From NCBI GenBank assembly GCA_030247855.1, contig JAPDRN010000071.1:1-64000 (forward strand): a stretch of 64,000 nucleotides of DNA, written 5' to 3'. Shown one piece after another: positions 44,542-56,224 of this stretch. The notes beneath the pieces are model-generated. The model worked only from the letters and a program-made list of their open reading frames with translations. It ran no database searches and was not told where the DNA came from. Each line of letters starts with the position of its first letter. Position 1 is the stretch's first letter. A program made the translations under genes and the position numbers. The stretch comes from Knufia peltigerae (lineage: Eukaryota > Ascomycota > Eurotiomycetes > Chaetothyriales > Trichomeriaceae).

Positions 44542-45981
44542 ATGGCCGACACTGTCGATGATACTATGCTCAGCCCGGACAACTTGACTCGGCTCCGTAC
44601 CGCAGCTGGCGTGGCTTCAGAGGTCCTCAAGGAAGTGACTGGTAAATGGAGCCGCGAGGGACCCCCACGTGAGCCAGCACACACTGACAGTTCTCTAGGA
44701 TGGCTCGCCGACGGCGAAAAGATTGTTGACCTGTGTGAGCGAGGAGATGAGTTGGTTGAGAAGAAGCTCAGCACTGGTAGGTGCAACGCTTGGTTTGCCG
44801 AGTCACCTTCCTCCTTGAACTGGTACGAGACTGACTGGAGAGAATTTTACAGTCTACAAGGGAAAGAATGTTTTGAAAAGCACAAACACCCCTGTCACAA
44901 TCAGCCCGAGCAGCCATATCACGCCTTTCACTCCTCTGAAATCCGACGCCGAAGATGCCGCCATGACTATCAAGGCCGGCGAGCTGGTCAAGATCCAGCT
45001 GGGTGCGCAGATTGGCGGCTTCGGTGCCATTGTGGGAGACACCGTTGTCGTGCCGCAAGAGAAAGGGAAGAAGGCTGAGATCACGGGCAGAGATGCCGAC
45101 CTCCTGTTGGCCACACACTATGCAAACGAGCTGCTGTTAAGACTCATGATCCCTCCTGGACTTCTGGCTACAGGCTCAGACGAAGAAAAGGCGAAAGCTG
45201 CCGCCGAGAAACCACCCACCCACAGTAAAATCACCGCTCTGGTTGAAAAGATTGCCAAATCGTATGATGTGAACGTGGTTCAGCACACCACATCTTGGAT
45301 GTTTGAGCGCAATGACATCGAGGGAAAGAAGAAGATCATCCTATCGCCCCACGATGGAACCAAAGGTGACGGCACACCAGAAGTTGGCGAAGTCTGGGGT
45401 GTTGAGGTTGGTATGAGCTTGGGATCTGGCAAAGTGAAGGACTTGGACAAGCGCTCGACTCTGTTAAGACGCACCAACACAACGTACGGACTCAAGAGAC
45501 CTAGTTCTCGGCAGACCTTGTCCGAAATTGTCAAGAAATTCGGCACCTTCCCCTTCAGTCTCCGTCAGTTAGAGGATGAGAAAGCTGCAAAGGTGGGCGT
45601 GATCGAGTCAGTCCGGGCTGGTGTGCTCAGAGAGTACAAGCCCTCGGCTGAAGCTGACGGTTCCCCTGTCTCGAGGCTTTTCACCACCATCGGTGAGTTT
45701 TAAGAACGACTGCAGACTTTGACGGGAGATTAACTGACCATCACGCAGCTATAACTAAGAACGGGCTCACTCGTCTGGCAGCCCCTCCTGCTTTGGACTT
45801 GGACTCAATCAAATCCGATAAGAAGATTGAGGACGAAGAGATTCTGAAGATCCTAGAGCGACCAACCAACAAATCTACTGGCTCAAAGAGCAAGAACAAG
45901 AAAAAGAAGAAGAAGCCCGTTAAGAAAGCCGCCGCGGCTGAAGCAGACTCTGACTCGGATGATTCCAGCGATGATGAATGA
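44542..45981 (+). CDS. EBP1/PA2G4-like protein (methionine aminopeptidase fold)
   Basis: Proliferation-associated 2G4 family protein (Cdb4 in fission yeast), 416 aa in four exons: 44542-44641, 44699-44776, 44853-45692 and 45749-45981. The fold is that of methionine aminopeptidase, but members are non-catalytic and bind ribosomes near the tunnel exit and DNA or RNA. Exons join as EVTG-WLADGEKIVDLCERGDELV and KKLST-VYKGKNVLKSTNTPVTISP, both characteristic of the family. The PSSHITPFTPL block and the GAQIGGFGAIVGDT segment replace the metal-ligand motifs of true peptidases. The C-terminus is a Lys-rich tract followed by an Asp/Ser acidic tail, usual for nucleic-acid binding in this group. All introns are 57-76 bp and keep frame. 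Confidence 0.93.
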
Positions 45982-46807
45982 GCAATCATTCTGCCGTCCG
46001 TTCAAAATGCGCCTTCATGACGCGATTCTTGTTCCTCCGGTTGATGAACGAATTGTGACGGGCCTTCGCTGGTAGCGAGGCTGGGTTGCAGGCCGCGGCC
46101 TTGGGTCACGTCGATGGAGCGTGTTTCAAGTCAGTACCTAGGTATCCGCTGGAAACATTCGCACTTGATCCTGTGAGGTCCATGTATGGATATAGACCCA
46201 TGAATTGCATGAGACGGGCTAGAGAAGATACATGATATCCAAGGAAAATAAAAAGCATCGAGTTCAATTGCAAAGTCTACTTGATTAATAAGAATTTGTA
46301 GAGTAGAATTCTTCGTCGGAGCCCCGTAGATCGCTTGCCACGTCACGGGGTCTGTGGGCTATTGTTGATGGCTTCGCGTGACATGGATAGTGAATAAAAC
46401 AAATTTTGAGGCTGGTACTATCGTTATTCAAAATTTTCTCTACTGTCCAGCTGAGTTTGAAGTGAAGTGAAGCGCACACTATTGTTCATTGAGGGCCGTG
46501 GTGGCGCCTGGAGGGAAAAAAACAAAAGCAAAAGGGGAGGGAGATCTCAGCCTTGGAGGCTCCGAATCTAATCCCACTATAGGCCCGGCGCCCCTTGCTA
46601 CTTGCTGAACTCTCGCGCACCTCGCTAGTTACGGTTGTATCTGCGTCCATCACACATCTTTTCGCCTTCTTCTCACATCTGCCCTTGAGCGCATCCAAGC
46701 CGCGGAGCCTTCTCACGGGCTACTGTAAGTCCCATGTGTCCTCCTCCTTACGTGTCCCTGAACTGAACATCCTGCAGTCGGCGCGTGTGGCGCGGAGAAG
46801 AAGAAGC
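45982..46807. other. Intergenic, RCO1 promoter and 5' UTR intron
   Basis: The gap holds the 3' UTR of the EBP1-like gene and the RCO1 promoter. A likely 5' UTR intron lies at 46725-46777 (GTAAGT donor, TGCAG acceptor, CTGAAC branch-like site, 53 bp). No other gene is seen. Confidence 0.5.
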
Positions 46808-49800
46808 ATGTCCACGAGATCGCTGCGGCACAGATCGAGCCGCTACTCGAGTCCCGCCACGTTCGGCGAGAAGGATGTTACGCCCAAGCCCGTCGAGGCT
46901 TCGGTGACAAGAAATGGCCAACAGACGAATCTCGACACCTGGATCGAGCCTACTGTGCGGACTGCGGTCCCGAGTTTCGAAGACACCAAAGGGCTGGAAC
47001 GAGTCGGCGTACTGGAAAACATGCAGCCGCTCGGTGTGCCTCCTACCCAGCGCATGCTACAAAAGCTGAAAGTGACCAACTATGTGCGGCCGTCGCCCAG
47101 ACCGACACCTGTGCAGGCAGAGGAGGTTTCGTCGACGTCGGCGGACCCTGAAAAGATGGATGTTGCTTCACCCCTGGAACCCGAAATCATGTCAGATAAT
47201 ACGCCGGAATTGCCTCAACAGTCAGATACGGTGGTGTTTTCGAGTCCTCCGCGTGGCCGACCGCCTCGGAAAGAAGTGGCAGAGATGTCGCAAGTTATGA
47301 CTTCCTCACCTTCGCCGGCAAAATTGCACAACGCCCAAGCCGGCTACACACAACCCAAACCTCCGTCGATACAAGAACATTTGCGGCGAGATCGGCTTCA
47401 AAATCATCTCGAGCGCGCATTGCAGGAAGCTCAGGACAAGGACTCCTCAGATCTGGTTCCCGGATTGCAAAAGCTCCGTGAGGATGCTCAAGTGATGCCT
47501 GAATTGTGGAATGTCGTGGAGGCGGTTGTTCAGCAATCACCCAGCCCTGCTCAATTCAAAGTCTTCAAACGATACATTAAATCTGGTGTCAGAAAGCACC
47601 GACGATCAAGTCAGATATCAGTCAGTCCTTATCAGTCCTCTTCTCGTCGACGCAGCGCCATCACTTCTCCCCGCTCATCAAAACATACTCAACCTGATCT
47701 CGGCTCAAAGACTCCTTCACAACCGTCCAACCCCCGAATCTCACTCTATTTTAATATGAATCGGGCCTCAGCGGCTGCGCAGGCTGATGATACGATTGTT
47801 GTTGCCTCACCGAGCTCTCGCAATCTGAACTCGCTCGATCCGTCATTGCGAACTCAATCTCTTCTGCCCACTCCATCGCCTAACAAGCGGAAGCGCGGAC
47901 GCAGCGTATCAAGTGATTCATCACTCTCATCAGCCAAGTCATTTCCTGATGATTACGCTCCTCCTATGGCCCGTGTGCCTGGTGGTGATGATGGCCGGCG
48001 CTCCAGGTCGGTCAGCCATCGCCAAGCCGCAAACCGGGCTGTGACGGGCAGCCGACTTCGTTCAGCTGCGAGTGCGACATACCGTGAAGCTAGCGGCAGT
48101 CAATCGCTTCTCGATCCAACTCCTGTGCCCAGAGGCACCTCTAGGAAATCACAGAAAACTCGAGACGAAGTGGAATTTGATATTGACGAGCTCAGCCAGC
48201 GTAAACGGGATTTCCTCAAAGAAAGCTTTCATGATTACAATCAAATTCCTCGACCTGAAAGTGACGAACGCGAACTGGTTCACGGCCACCCTGATGTCCC
48301 TGACCCGGATGAGAGACCTCCACCGCCCGTGGTCCATCCTAATGGCTTAGCAACTTCCAGCGCTGTGCTTTCTTCTCCGGTGACAGTGCCGCCTGATACC
48401 ATCTTGGTCAATGGAAACAGTCGCAGAAGATACAAAGCCTACAATGATCCCGATACAGACGATATCGACACTGCAACCTCGATATCATCATCACCCGGAC
48501 CAGCCTTTGTACCACCTCCGCCACCGGGAGTGGCCAATGCGATGTCTAGAGGTGCAACTCCAAGAGCTGCCAGATTTCCACCACTTCAAAAGGGCACTCG
48601 AAAGTCTGCGCGTGTGATGGTTTCGTAAGTATACTACTCTGCAAGATGAACTTTCTCCTGTTTTCTTCCCATGATGGTCCAGCATTGGGTGTTCGGATTC
48701 ATTCTTCTCCGCTGAGGATGGGGGCACCACAGCCGATCCTGTCCTCGCGGTCACCTCACCGTGCACATTACAAGCGTCCTTCCTAGGCTGAAATACAATA
48801 CTGACATGCTCTTCCTCTAGACCCAACAAGCCTAAAAATGGTGGTATTACCGCAGGGGTTTCACGTGCGGGGCCTTCTCGAGATGTTGCGATCGGCAACG
48901 GCGCGGATTCGGGAGCTGAAGTGGTAAGCCAGAAATTCAATTTTCTCTTTTCTTCGGGCCCCTTTGCAGCTGCCACGATTGGCTCGCTGTTCCCCCTTCC
49001 TGTCGACCTTCGACCCATTCTGATCACTTTCTCTGCCCTGATATTTGCTTCTTCCCTGTTCCACAATGCCGGCCCAGGAATATTTCACCTGAAATCATCT
49101 GTATTCTCTCACCTGTGCAGGCCATCCTCGCGCCAGATGTTTGATGCCCTTTCTCTCAGTCACTGACTTTCATTGGCAGGACAACGACGAATATTGTGCA
49201 TCGTGTGGTGGCGAAGGAAAACTTCTTTGCTGCGATGGTTGTACAAACTCGTTCCATCATGCCTGTTTGGAGCCGCCTTTGAATGCCGATGATGAGGTCG
49301 AAGGCGAATGGTTCTGTCCTCAATGTGTTGCAAAGCGATCCAGATCAACAACAACCAAGCCGACGGGACTTCTCGGAACCCTCATTAGCCGAGTCGATGA
49401 CACCATACCAAAGGCTTTTGCACTCCCACATGATGTCCGGGAATATTTCGAAGGCGTCAAGACTGGCGAAGAGGGTGAATACGAAGACGTTGCACTGCCG
49501 CGGACCCAGAACAATGCCGTCAAGATGAATCGGGCTGGTTTCATCGAAGAGCCCAATTACAAAGAAACTCGCGACGGCAAAGGAAACCTCATCATCTGCT
49601 ATCATTGTGGTCACACCTCCAATGGGCGCGACATTATCCCCTGCGACTTTTGTCCCGCTAAATGGCATCTGGACTGTGTCGATCCGCCACTTGCTATCCC
49701 TCCACGACGTCGAGCTGACTGGAAGCCGAGCTCGTCCTGGCGATGCCCATTGCACATCGAGCATGATCTGGCAGCTCTTGGTCGCCAAGCTGAAGCCGCT

Positions 49801-50631
49801 CCGGGCGATATGGGACGTCTGCCACGTCTGCGCAAGCCGAAGAACGCTATACCATTGGACGTTCCCGTCGCTCGTGGATTCAGAAACAATGGCATCATCG
49901 AAGTTGAGCTCATGAAGGATGAAAGCCTTGATAGAACGAAAGAATTCAACATGGAGGGCAAAATATATCGTGTTCCCGAAAAAGCGATTCGACTCGATTT
50001 TATTGATCGCGTCAAGAAGAGTTGGTATGAGGATCATCAATTCCCCCGAATCTTGGATGCTCCGATGAAGATTCGCGACAAGAAATACCGTCCAGATGGT
50101 GCCGTCTTGCACCATCCTCCACAAGAGACAGTGATCACGATGAAAGAACCCGACTTCTGGACTGGCGCGAGTGCACTAGCAATCACAGAAACCGCAAAGG
50201 CTAACGCTGCTCTTCGAAACCGTTCCATTCAGGAACAACAGACCGTCTTATCGCTTGCCGACATGTCTGGCAAGGGTATCGATGGCTATTCTGGAAACCC
50301 GTTGGCAGAGTTGACGAATCGACTCATCAGCGAAGCACCCCAGGAGGTGATTGAGTCTGTTGAGCGTAACGAGCTCAATCAACTACTTCGTCTGCAAGAT
50401 CTCATCAACAAAAGACTTGCTGTTTTGGGAGGCCGCAACTCTGCATCTCCTGCCACAGCAGAATCCCCAGTGCCCAACGGAACAGATTCTACGTACAACG
50501 CAACGTCGAAGATGTTGGGAACGAAATTGATCAATGGAGATACGCCTCAGGAATACCCTCATGGGCCTACCGATGGCACTGCTAACCGAGAGGAAGATGA
50601 TGCCGACAACGAAATGGAGATGTCGCCCTGA
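46808..50631 (+). CDS. rco1: PHD-finger protein Rco1 (Rpd3S subunit)
   Basis: Subunit of the Rpd3S/Clr6-II histone deacetylase, which deacetylates transcribed chromatin; 1123 aa in three exons: 46808-48624, 48821-48923 and 49180-50631. The joins (SV-MVS to PNKP, and EV to DNDEYC) keep frame. PHD1 (about 646-690) is CASCGGEGKLLCCDGC with HHAC and WFCPQC. PHD2 (about 780-832) has CYHCGHTSNGRDIIPCDFC, HLDC and WRCPLH. This pair with the intervening linker is the Rco1/PHF12 pattern. The N-terminal 600 residues are Ser/Arg/Pro-rich and disordered. A 5' UTR intron likely precedes the start. The first ATG, MSTRSLRHR, is used. The yeast protein is shorter (684 aa). Confidence 0.92.
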
Positions 50632-52787
50632 GGTCTTTGCTCAAACAACGCTAGTCATTTACTTTCTCCAAACGTTCGTTCAGTGCAAAGGGATAGGACA
50701 ACATGTGCTCCAAGTTGAATAAAGCAATCACCATGTCAAGGATTGTGCCACACTTGCAACACCTTTTGCATCGGAAGCTGTTGTTGCACCTACCTTGCTG
50801 AGAGTCATCTTCGATGAAGCCTTTGTTGTTGAAGAACCGTCGACGGACCAGACCGCCCTCTCTTGCTTTCTCATGTTTTCATTCCGAGAGGTTTTACACA
50901 ATATCGATCGATCGATGGGTGGATTAGTGGGCGGTCGAGCATGCCTGGTCAGTGACCGACTCTGAAAGGAGGGCCTCAGAGGGAAAAAAAACATGGATGG
51001 GCAATACTTGTGCTCGCACAAGTACTGCGGGGAGTTGACCTTTGCAAAATCTTGTGATTTCCACATTTAGGTGCTTTTGGGGGAGGGTATGAGTCCAGCT
51101 AGACATTGAGGCACTTTGAGGGTAATGGGTATCATAAGCCTACGGCGCCTAGGTCTTGTCGAGGCTCAAGCTCAAGTAGAAGAAGAAGAAAAAGAAGAAG
51201 AAGAAAAAGAAGAAGAAGAAGCAGCCGTGAGAGTGTGGAGTGAGAGTCTCAGGGTGGCTTCGGGATCTTCACGAGGTCTTCACAAGGGCTCGGAGCTGGA
51301 GGGAGACTTTGTATATTTGAAATTCATTGTGACAACAGGTGATTTTTCCCTTTTTTTTTTCTTTCTCTTTCTTTCTGGTTTACGTCTCGTGTCCTCCGAC
51401 ACGGCGGTCATTCTTGCGCCTCAGTCAGTCAGTCTCGGTATCTTTGACCGGTGTTTGTGTGTGGAAATGGAAAAGGGAAGATGACCATATTAGGGTCGGC
51501 GAGTGAGTCAAGAGCGAGATTGACACTCGAGAATGTGAGACCTTGAGGGATGGAAAAAGGAAAAAGGAAATAGGAAAAAAAAACACACACACACCAAAAT
51601 GGCATGGTTACCGGACCAACAACCACCGTAGAACTGTATTGTACGTTTCTTTTCCATTCAAACCGCGTGCCCTTGCCGAGGGTACATGTGTATACTCCGT
51701 GTATCGTAACAGACACGTCCGTGTCCACGCGATACACAGACCGAGAATCACGATTTCGAGTACGAACCGTTTCGTTTCGAAGGTCGAGTACACAAGTCCC
51801 TCGGGTCAGCCAGTACCCTCCCTCCAGGAAGGGGCGGGTAAATTCAATGCGAATTTTACGGTTGGTCATAAAGCACGACAATACAGAGGATGGGAGTGAT
51901 GGAAAAAACGGAAGTTCTTGAGAAAAAAAGGCTCAACAACGAAAGAAGCCCGGCTTCGATTGACGTTCCTTCAGCTTCGCCTCCATGATCATTTATCCTG
52001 AAGAGAGAGAGAGAGAGACGACATGTACACGCCTTCTAGGATACCTTTTTCTTGTCTTTTTTTTTTTAAAAAAAAACCTCACTAAGCAGGCCATGCTGAA
52101 CTCTCAATGAAGAACTCTAGACAGGCAGCACGCGAGGTTCCACCCCCGGGACACAACTTTGTTGATTGATTGATTGTGTGTGTATGTATCTGATGAGCCC
52201 CATCCCTGCGAGGCGTGCGAGCGTGCGAGCGAGCGAGCGCGAGTATGGCAAACCCAACCTAAGTACTCCTCCGCATGTGAAATGGAGAAAGGGGACAGAC
52301 ATAAATCTTCTTGCTCTGCAAAGTGACCTGAAACGCCTTCGACTCCAGCCCGCGCATGAAGAAGAAAAGGGGGGGAAAAGAAAAATTCGCTCCCCCGAAT
52401 GGCCGTCTCCCCCTTGTGTGTGTGATCCACGCACTGCCCCCGACGCCGAATTCTTCAGGTCGAGGGTGAAGGTTGATCTCTCAGTAGAACAAAAACGTGT
52501 CAAGTGTGTGCAATTGTACTCGTAGAAGGGAACAAAAAAGAGAAGTGGCCGAATGATCATTGTAGCTCGTTGTCCAAGAAGACATCCAAGTCTTTCCAAC
52601 ATCAAATGTCTGTCGGAAGCGGACAATGGGATAAAAGAGAAAAGTGCCACGGCGACGACACTGCCTGGTCGCTGCATTCCAAGGAGGAATTAGTGTGGAC
52701 AACCTGACACCGGAGCTGTATCATCAAGCTGGCGAAAAGACAACCCCACTGACGGACAGATGGCCAAGTGAAGCAAAGACAAGTCCG
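50632..52787. other. Gene-poor intergenic with microsatellites
   Basis: Over 2 kb without a supported gene. It holds an (AAG)n-rich purine tract (51177-51222), an (AG)n tract at 52002-52018, GATT repeats near 52160-52177 and GAGC/GTGC repeats near 52214-52240. Homopolymer A and T runs are frequent. Several frames exceed 100 codons but consist of low-complexity sequence. Confidence 0.6.
51177..51222. repeat. (GAA)n-rich purine tract
   Basis: About 45 bp of GAA/AAG triplets with a few interruptions on the plus strand, capable of triplex formation. Confidence 0.85.
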
Positions 52788-53490
52788 TCATAGGATGACG
52801 CACTTTTTACTACTCTTCTTTGGCGGTGGTTCTAGAGCAGCCACAATGGCCTCGTCAAAGACATCCTTCAACTTGTACTGCGTCAGGGCACTGCACTCGA
52901 CGTATTTGACTGCTCCCAATTCCTTGGCCATCCTCTCACCATCCTCCTTGCGGACCGGCTGCATCTTCTGCTTGGCTAGCTTCTCGCGGACCGACGGATC
53001 ATCTCTTAGATCTGTTTGAGTTCCAACGATCAAGCAGGGGACCCCGGGGCAATGGTGGTGGACTTCGGGAAACCATTTCTCGCGGACGTTTTCGAAGGAC
53101 GCTGGAGAAGTGACGGAAAAGCAAACCAGAAAGACGTCGGTTTGGGGATAGGACAGAGGTCGAAGACGGTCGTAATCTTCTTGTCCGGCAGTGTCAAACA
53201 GCCCCAGCGTGTATGGCTCATCACCGATCCTGGTTGTCGATATCAGCATACATCTCTCCCAATCCTCAGGATCGAATTGCAACTCACATAACAGTGACGG
53301 CATAATTGTCAAACACCGTAGGGACATATTCCGAGGGGAATTTGTTTGTCGTGTAGGAGATGAGCAAGCATGTCTTTCCCACCGCACCGTCACCGACAAC
53401 CACACATCTAGTCTGTTGTTAGTGTCTGGGTTCTGTTGAGGCGACCGGCCTAAAAAGCGCCGCCACTCACTTGATCGTTGCTACAACCAT
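52788..53490 (-). CDS. cdc42: Rho-family GTPase Cdc42
   Basis: Small GTPase that controls polarised growth and actin through formins and PAK kinases; 193 aa, at the plasma membrane. Three exons: 53490-53471, 53407-53288 and 53229-52788. Joins give MVVATIK-CVVVGDGAVGKT and NYAVTV-MIGDEP. The P-loop is residues 10-17, the switch-I effector threonine is in YVPTVFDNY, DTAGQ is at 57-61 and the base motif TQTD at about 115-118. The C-terminal polybasic stretch (KKSSKK) ends in the CAAX box CVIL, predicted geranylgeranylated at Cys190. Length and motifs match Cdc42 rather than Rac (HHHCPGVPCLIVGTQ). A 5' UTR intron at 53669-53586 (GTAAGC donor, TTTGCAG acceptor) probably removes upstream ATGs. Confidence 0.97.
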
Positions 53491-56224
53491 CCCGTTGTAT
53501 GTGTTGTAGAAGCGGTCGTTGACACGCGCGAATCGTATCTCAGATTCCTGGAGAACCCGAATCGGCTTGTGAGCACGAGGAGGATCTGCAAAGGGATGCC
53601 TTAGTTTTTGTTTCAAGTCAAGCGCCTTTTGTTTCATGGCCATTGATTTCGACATTTTTGTGGGCTTACCAGAAAAGTGAAAGAGTGAAAAAGATTCAAA
53701 GTCTTGCGTGCAGAGCTTCTCGTAGATGGAGGTCCGACACGCTCTCAATTACCGCCTCACCTCGGGAGGAAGAGGGCGGTCAGCAGGTTACGGTAGGGAA
53801 GGACAAGGACTTCTATTGTCGATTGTGCAGATAATCGCAGGCAGGCGGAAAGAAACAATGCGACTAGACAGTATTGTGTACATTAGCCTCCATCTTCACA
53901 TTCACACAAATTCCCGTCTCTTTTTTTGTAATTTCGACTAGACAATATTTTCCATTTTTCATCTCCTCCTTTTTCCACATAAGAGGGAAAAAGTAAGAAT
54001 CAAAGACTCACATGGTGGTAAGTCAAGGGCGCAGGAAGAGTGGGACAGGGCGGTCAACGGGTCCCAGGAATGAAGGAATTGGCCAGCAAGAGAGAGAGAG
54101 AGATAATATGTTCAAGCTAGAAGATGTATTCGATTCGTCAAGAAGAGCAGAAGCATTTGCCGGAAATGATTTTGTTGAGAGTGACAAGAGTGAGGTCCGA
54201 AGGTAGAAAAGAGGGATGAGGAAGAAGAATGCAAGATGAGATGATGGATACGACGAGTATTGGTGAAATGCGAACTTGGGGCTCCCTCCCAATGGTTTGG
54301 GGGCCGCGGTCGAAGTGTTTGTGTTGTACTCCGTACGAATAGTCAGTACTCCGTAAACGTCGATGATTGTTGACTAGGGTCGGTAGTAGCAGCACATCAG
54401 ACTTGTTCCCGCAGGAGACGTGGTGGAATGGTGTGAGTAGTTGACAGCAGACTTGTTGTTGTTGAACAACAGACACTTGTTCTGGGTCTTGTACCGGTAA
54501 AATACGGCTGAATGAGGAACTTTGGACGTTGACACTGGCAAGTGGCAGTGGCAGTGGCAGCCCTGAAGAATTGCTGGGCGCTGGGAGAGTGTGGGAGGGA
54601 GAGAGAGAGGGAGAAATAGAGGGTCCCAGAGTACGGAGTCGAAGGAAGTTGTAGGTAGGGATTAACGGATACTTTGCTCATCAACAAGTCTATCCTTCCA
54701 ATGGTTCGAATCTTCAGCAGGACCTTCCTGTCTTTCCCAAACAACTTCTTCCCCGACCACTCGGTCCAGCGCCTTTTACTTTTAATGTATATTACACGAC
54801 CCGTGTTATTCTTATTAGGTCTCTTAGGTAGTGAATGATGCTGATATGGCCCCTTGCCTTCGGTCCTCTCTGCTCACCTTCTTCACCTGCCCTGGTGAGT
54901 CTAGGCGTGGTCTTGTACCAAACAAGTCAAGCTCTACGGAGTGTTTTTATTAGTTACTGAAGATTACGGAGTAAGATGAAAAGTCCTAGTATTGTAGACG
55001 CCCTTCTATTCGTTTCGGCCCTTCTTCCGGGCACATCGTACCTACACTAGATACGGGTACAATAGGCTACGATAAGGTACTCTGTACGGAGTTATCGTAC
55101 ATACATACAATTAGAATGTGGACGAAGGGGGCGGGGCGTACTCGTGCAGTCTTCTACCTTTTACAATATCAATCTGGCATTGGCTCGTGCGCGTAACATT
55201 ATTTCTCGCGTTGTTTTGGACCACAAACCTTTACAGAAGGTACGGTATGTATATGGTTCGAGTGACGGCAAATACCGGTTAAACTCCTCTTATATCTGTT
55301 GTATCCGTATCTCACTACGAACTCCTGTGGAGGACAGAGCCTGAACACACCTACGGTACAATACACACTCTAGCTGACCTTACCTAAGTAATTTATACTC
55401 TGTGCTCGTAATCCCACTGCAAGGATCGACGGAGAATGGAAAAAGAGTGTGTGTGCTCCTGCTGAAACGTGTGTGAAGCGCGTCTCCCATCGCGAAATCG
55501 ACGCAACCACCTTCGTGTTTTATTAAGCTCGTGTACGGAGTACCTAACGGAGTACAGCTACAGTAGGCTTCTGAGTTCCGCGCCTTATCTCTTCTCAACT
55601 TTGGACTGGGGCCCAGGCTTGTGAATTGGCTTTGTCCCCCTTCACTTGGGGCTATCTTGCCTACATCCGGGCCCTACTATTTAGGCTACTTACCCAGCAT
55701 CGATTCGAGGCCCACCCGAGACAAGCGCTTAACATACTTAACAAAGGGGTGCCGTACAACCCTTGTTCAATACCAACGTACAGCGTTTGTGATCTAGGAC
55801 TCCGTACTTGCATTTTACTGGCAATGCCATCTTTCTACGATTGCCCAAGTGTAAGATACCTAGGGATAGAGAGATATATTACCCATACCCAGAAATCATT
55901 TGCCCCCCAATCAAGTCATGCTCATCCTTGCCTTCTGCCACTTCCTGTCCCGAGACCGCATGTATATACACATTCCAATATGACCTGGACCTATGAGCCT
56001 GTGATCAAGGCCCTCGTACGAGTACTAAGACATGATGCAGATCCAACCTGCAGCAGTCAGCAGGCCGGAATACCATCACCATCTGATTTCGGATACACAT
56101 CCAACCCAAGAGTATTAAAACAAAGATATCTTCCAAACAACCCAAAAAACATCATGTAAAAATCAAAGCACATATCCCGACCATACCCAACCAACAGATA
56201 AAAGAAAGGCTGATTAGGTATCAT
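53491..56224. other. Gene-poor region upstream of CDC42
   Basis: About 2.7 kb holding the CDC42 5' UTR and promoter. Its likely 5' UTR intron is at 53586-53669. TACTCCGTA words lie at 54327-54335 and 54347-54355, with more copies of the word at 54965-54973 and near 55530. A GTGGCA hexanucleotide repeat (four units) is at about 54537-54560. No supported gene is seen; the longest frames lack ATG starts or motifs. Confidence 0.55.

Noticed and set aside
52117..52677. 186-codon minus-strand frame
   Set aside because: It runs through microsatellite and low-complexity sequence and has no recognisable domain.
54690..54725. tRNA-like GGTTCGAATC box
   Set aside because: The flanking bases do not form a T-stem and there is no matching A box upstream.
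55626..56159. 177-codon plus-strand frame
   Set aside because: It starts at TTG, not ATG, and has no domain; it lies downstream of the Mrn1-like 3' end.
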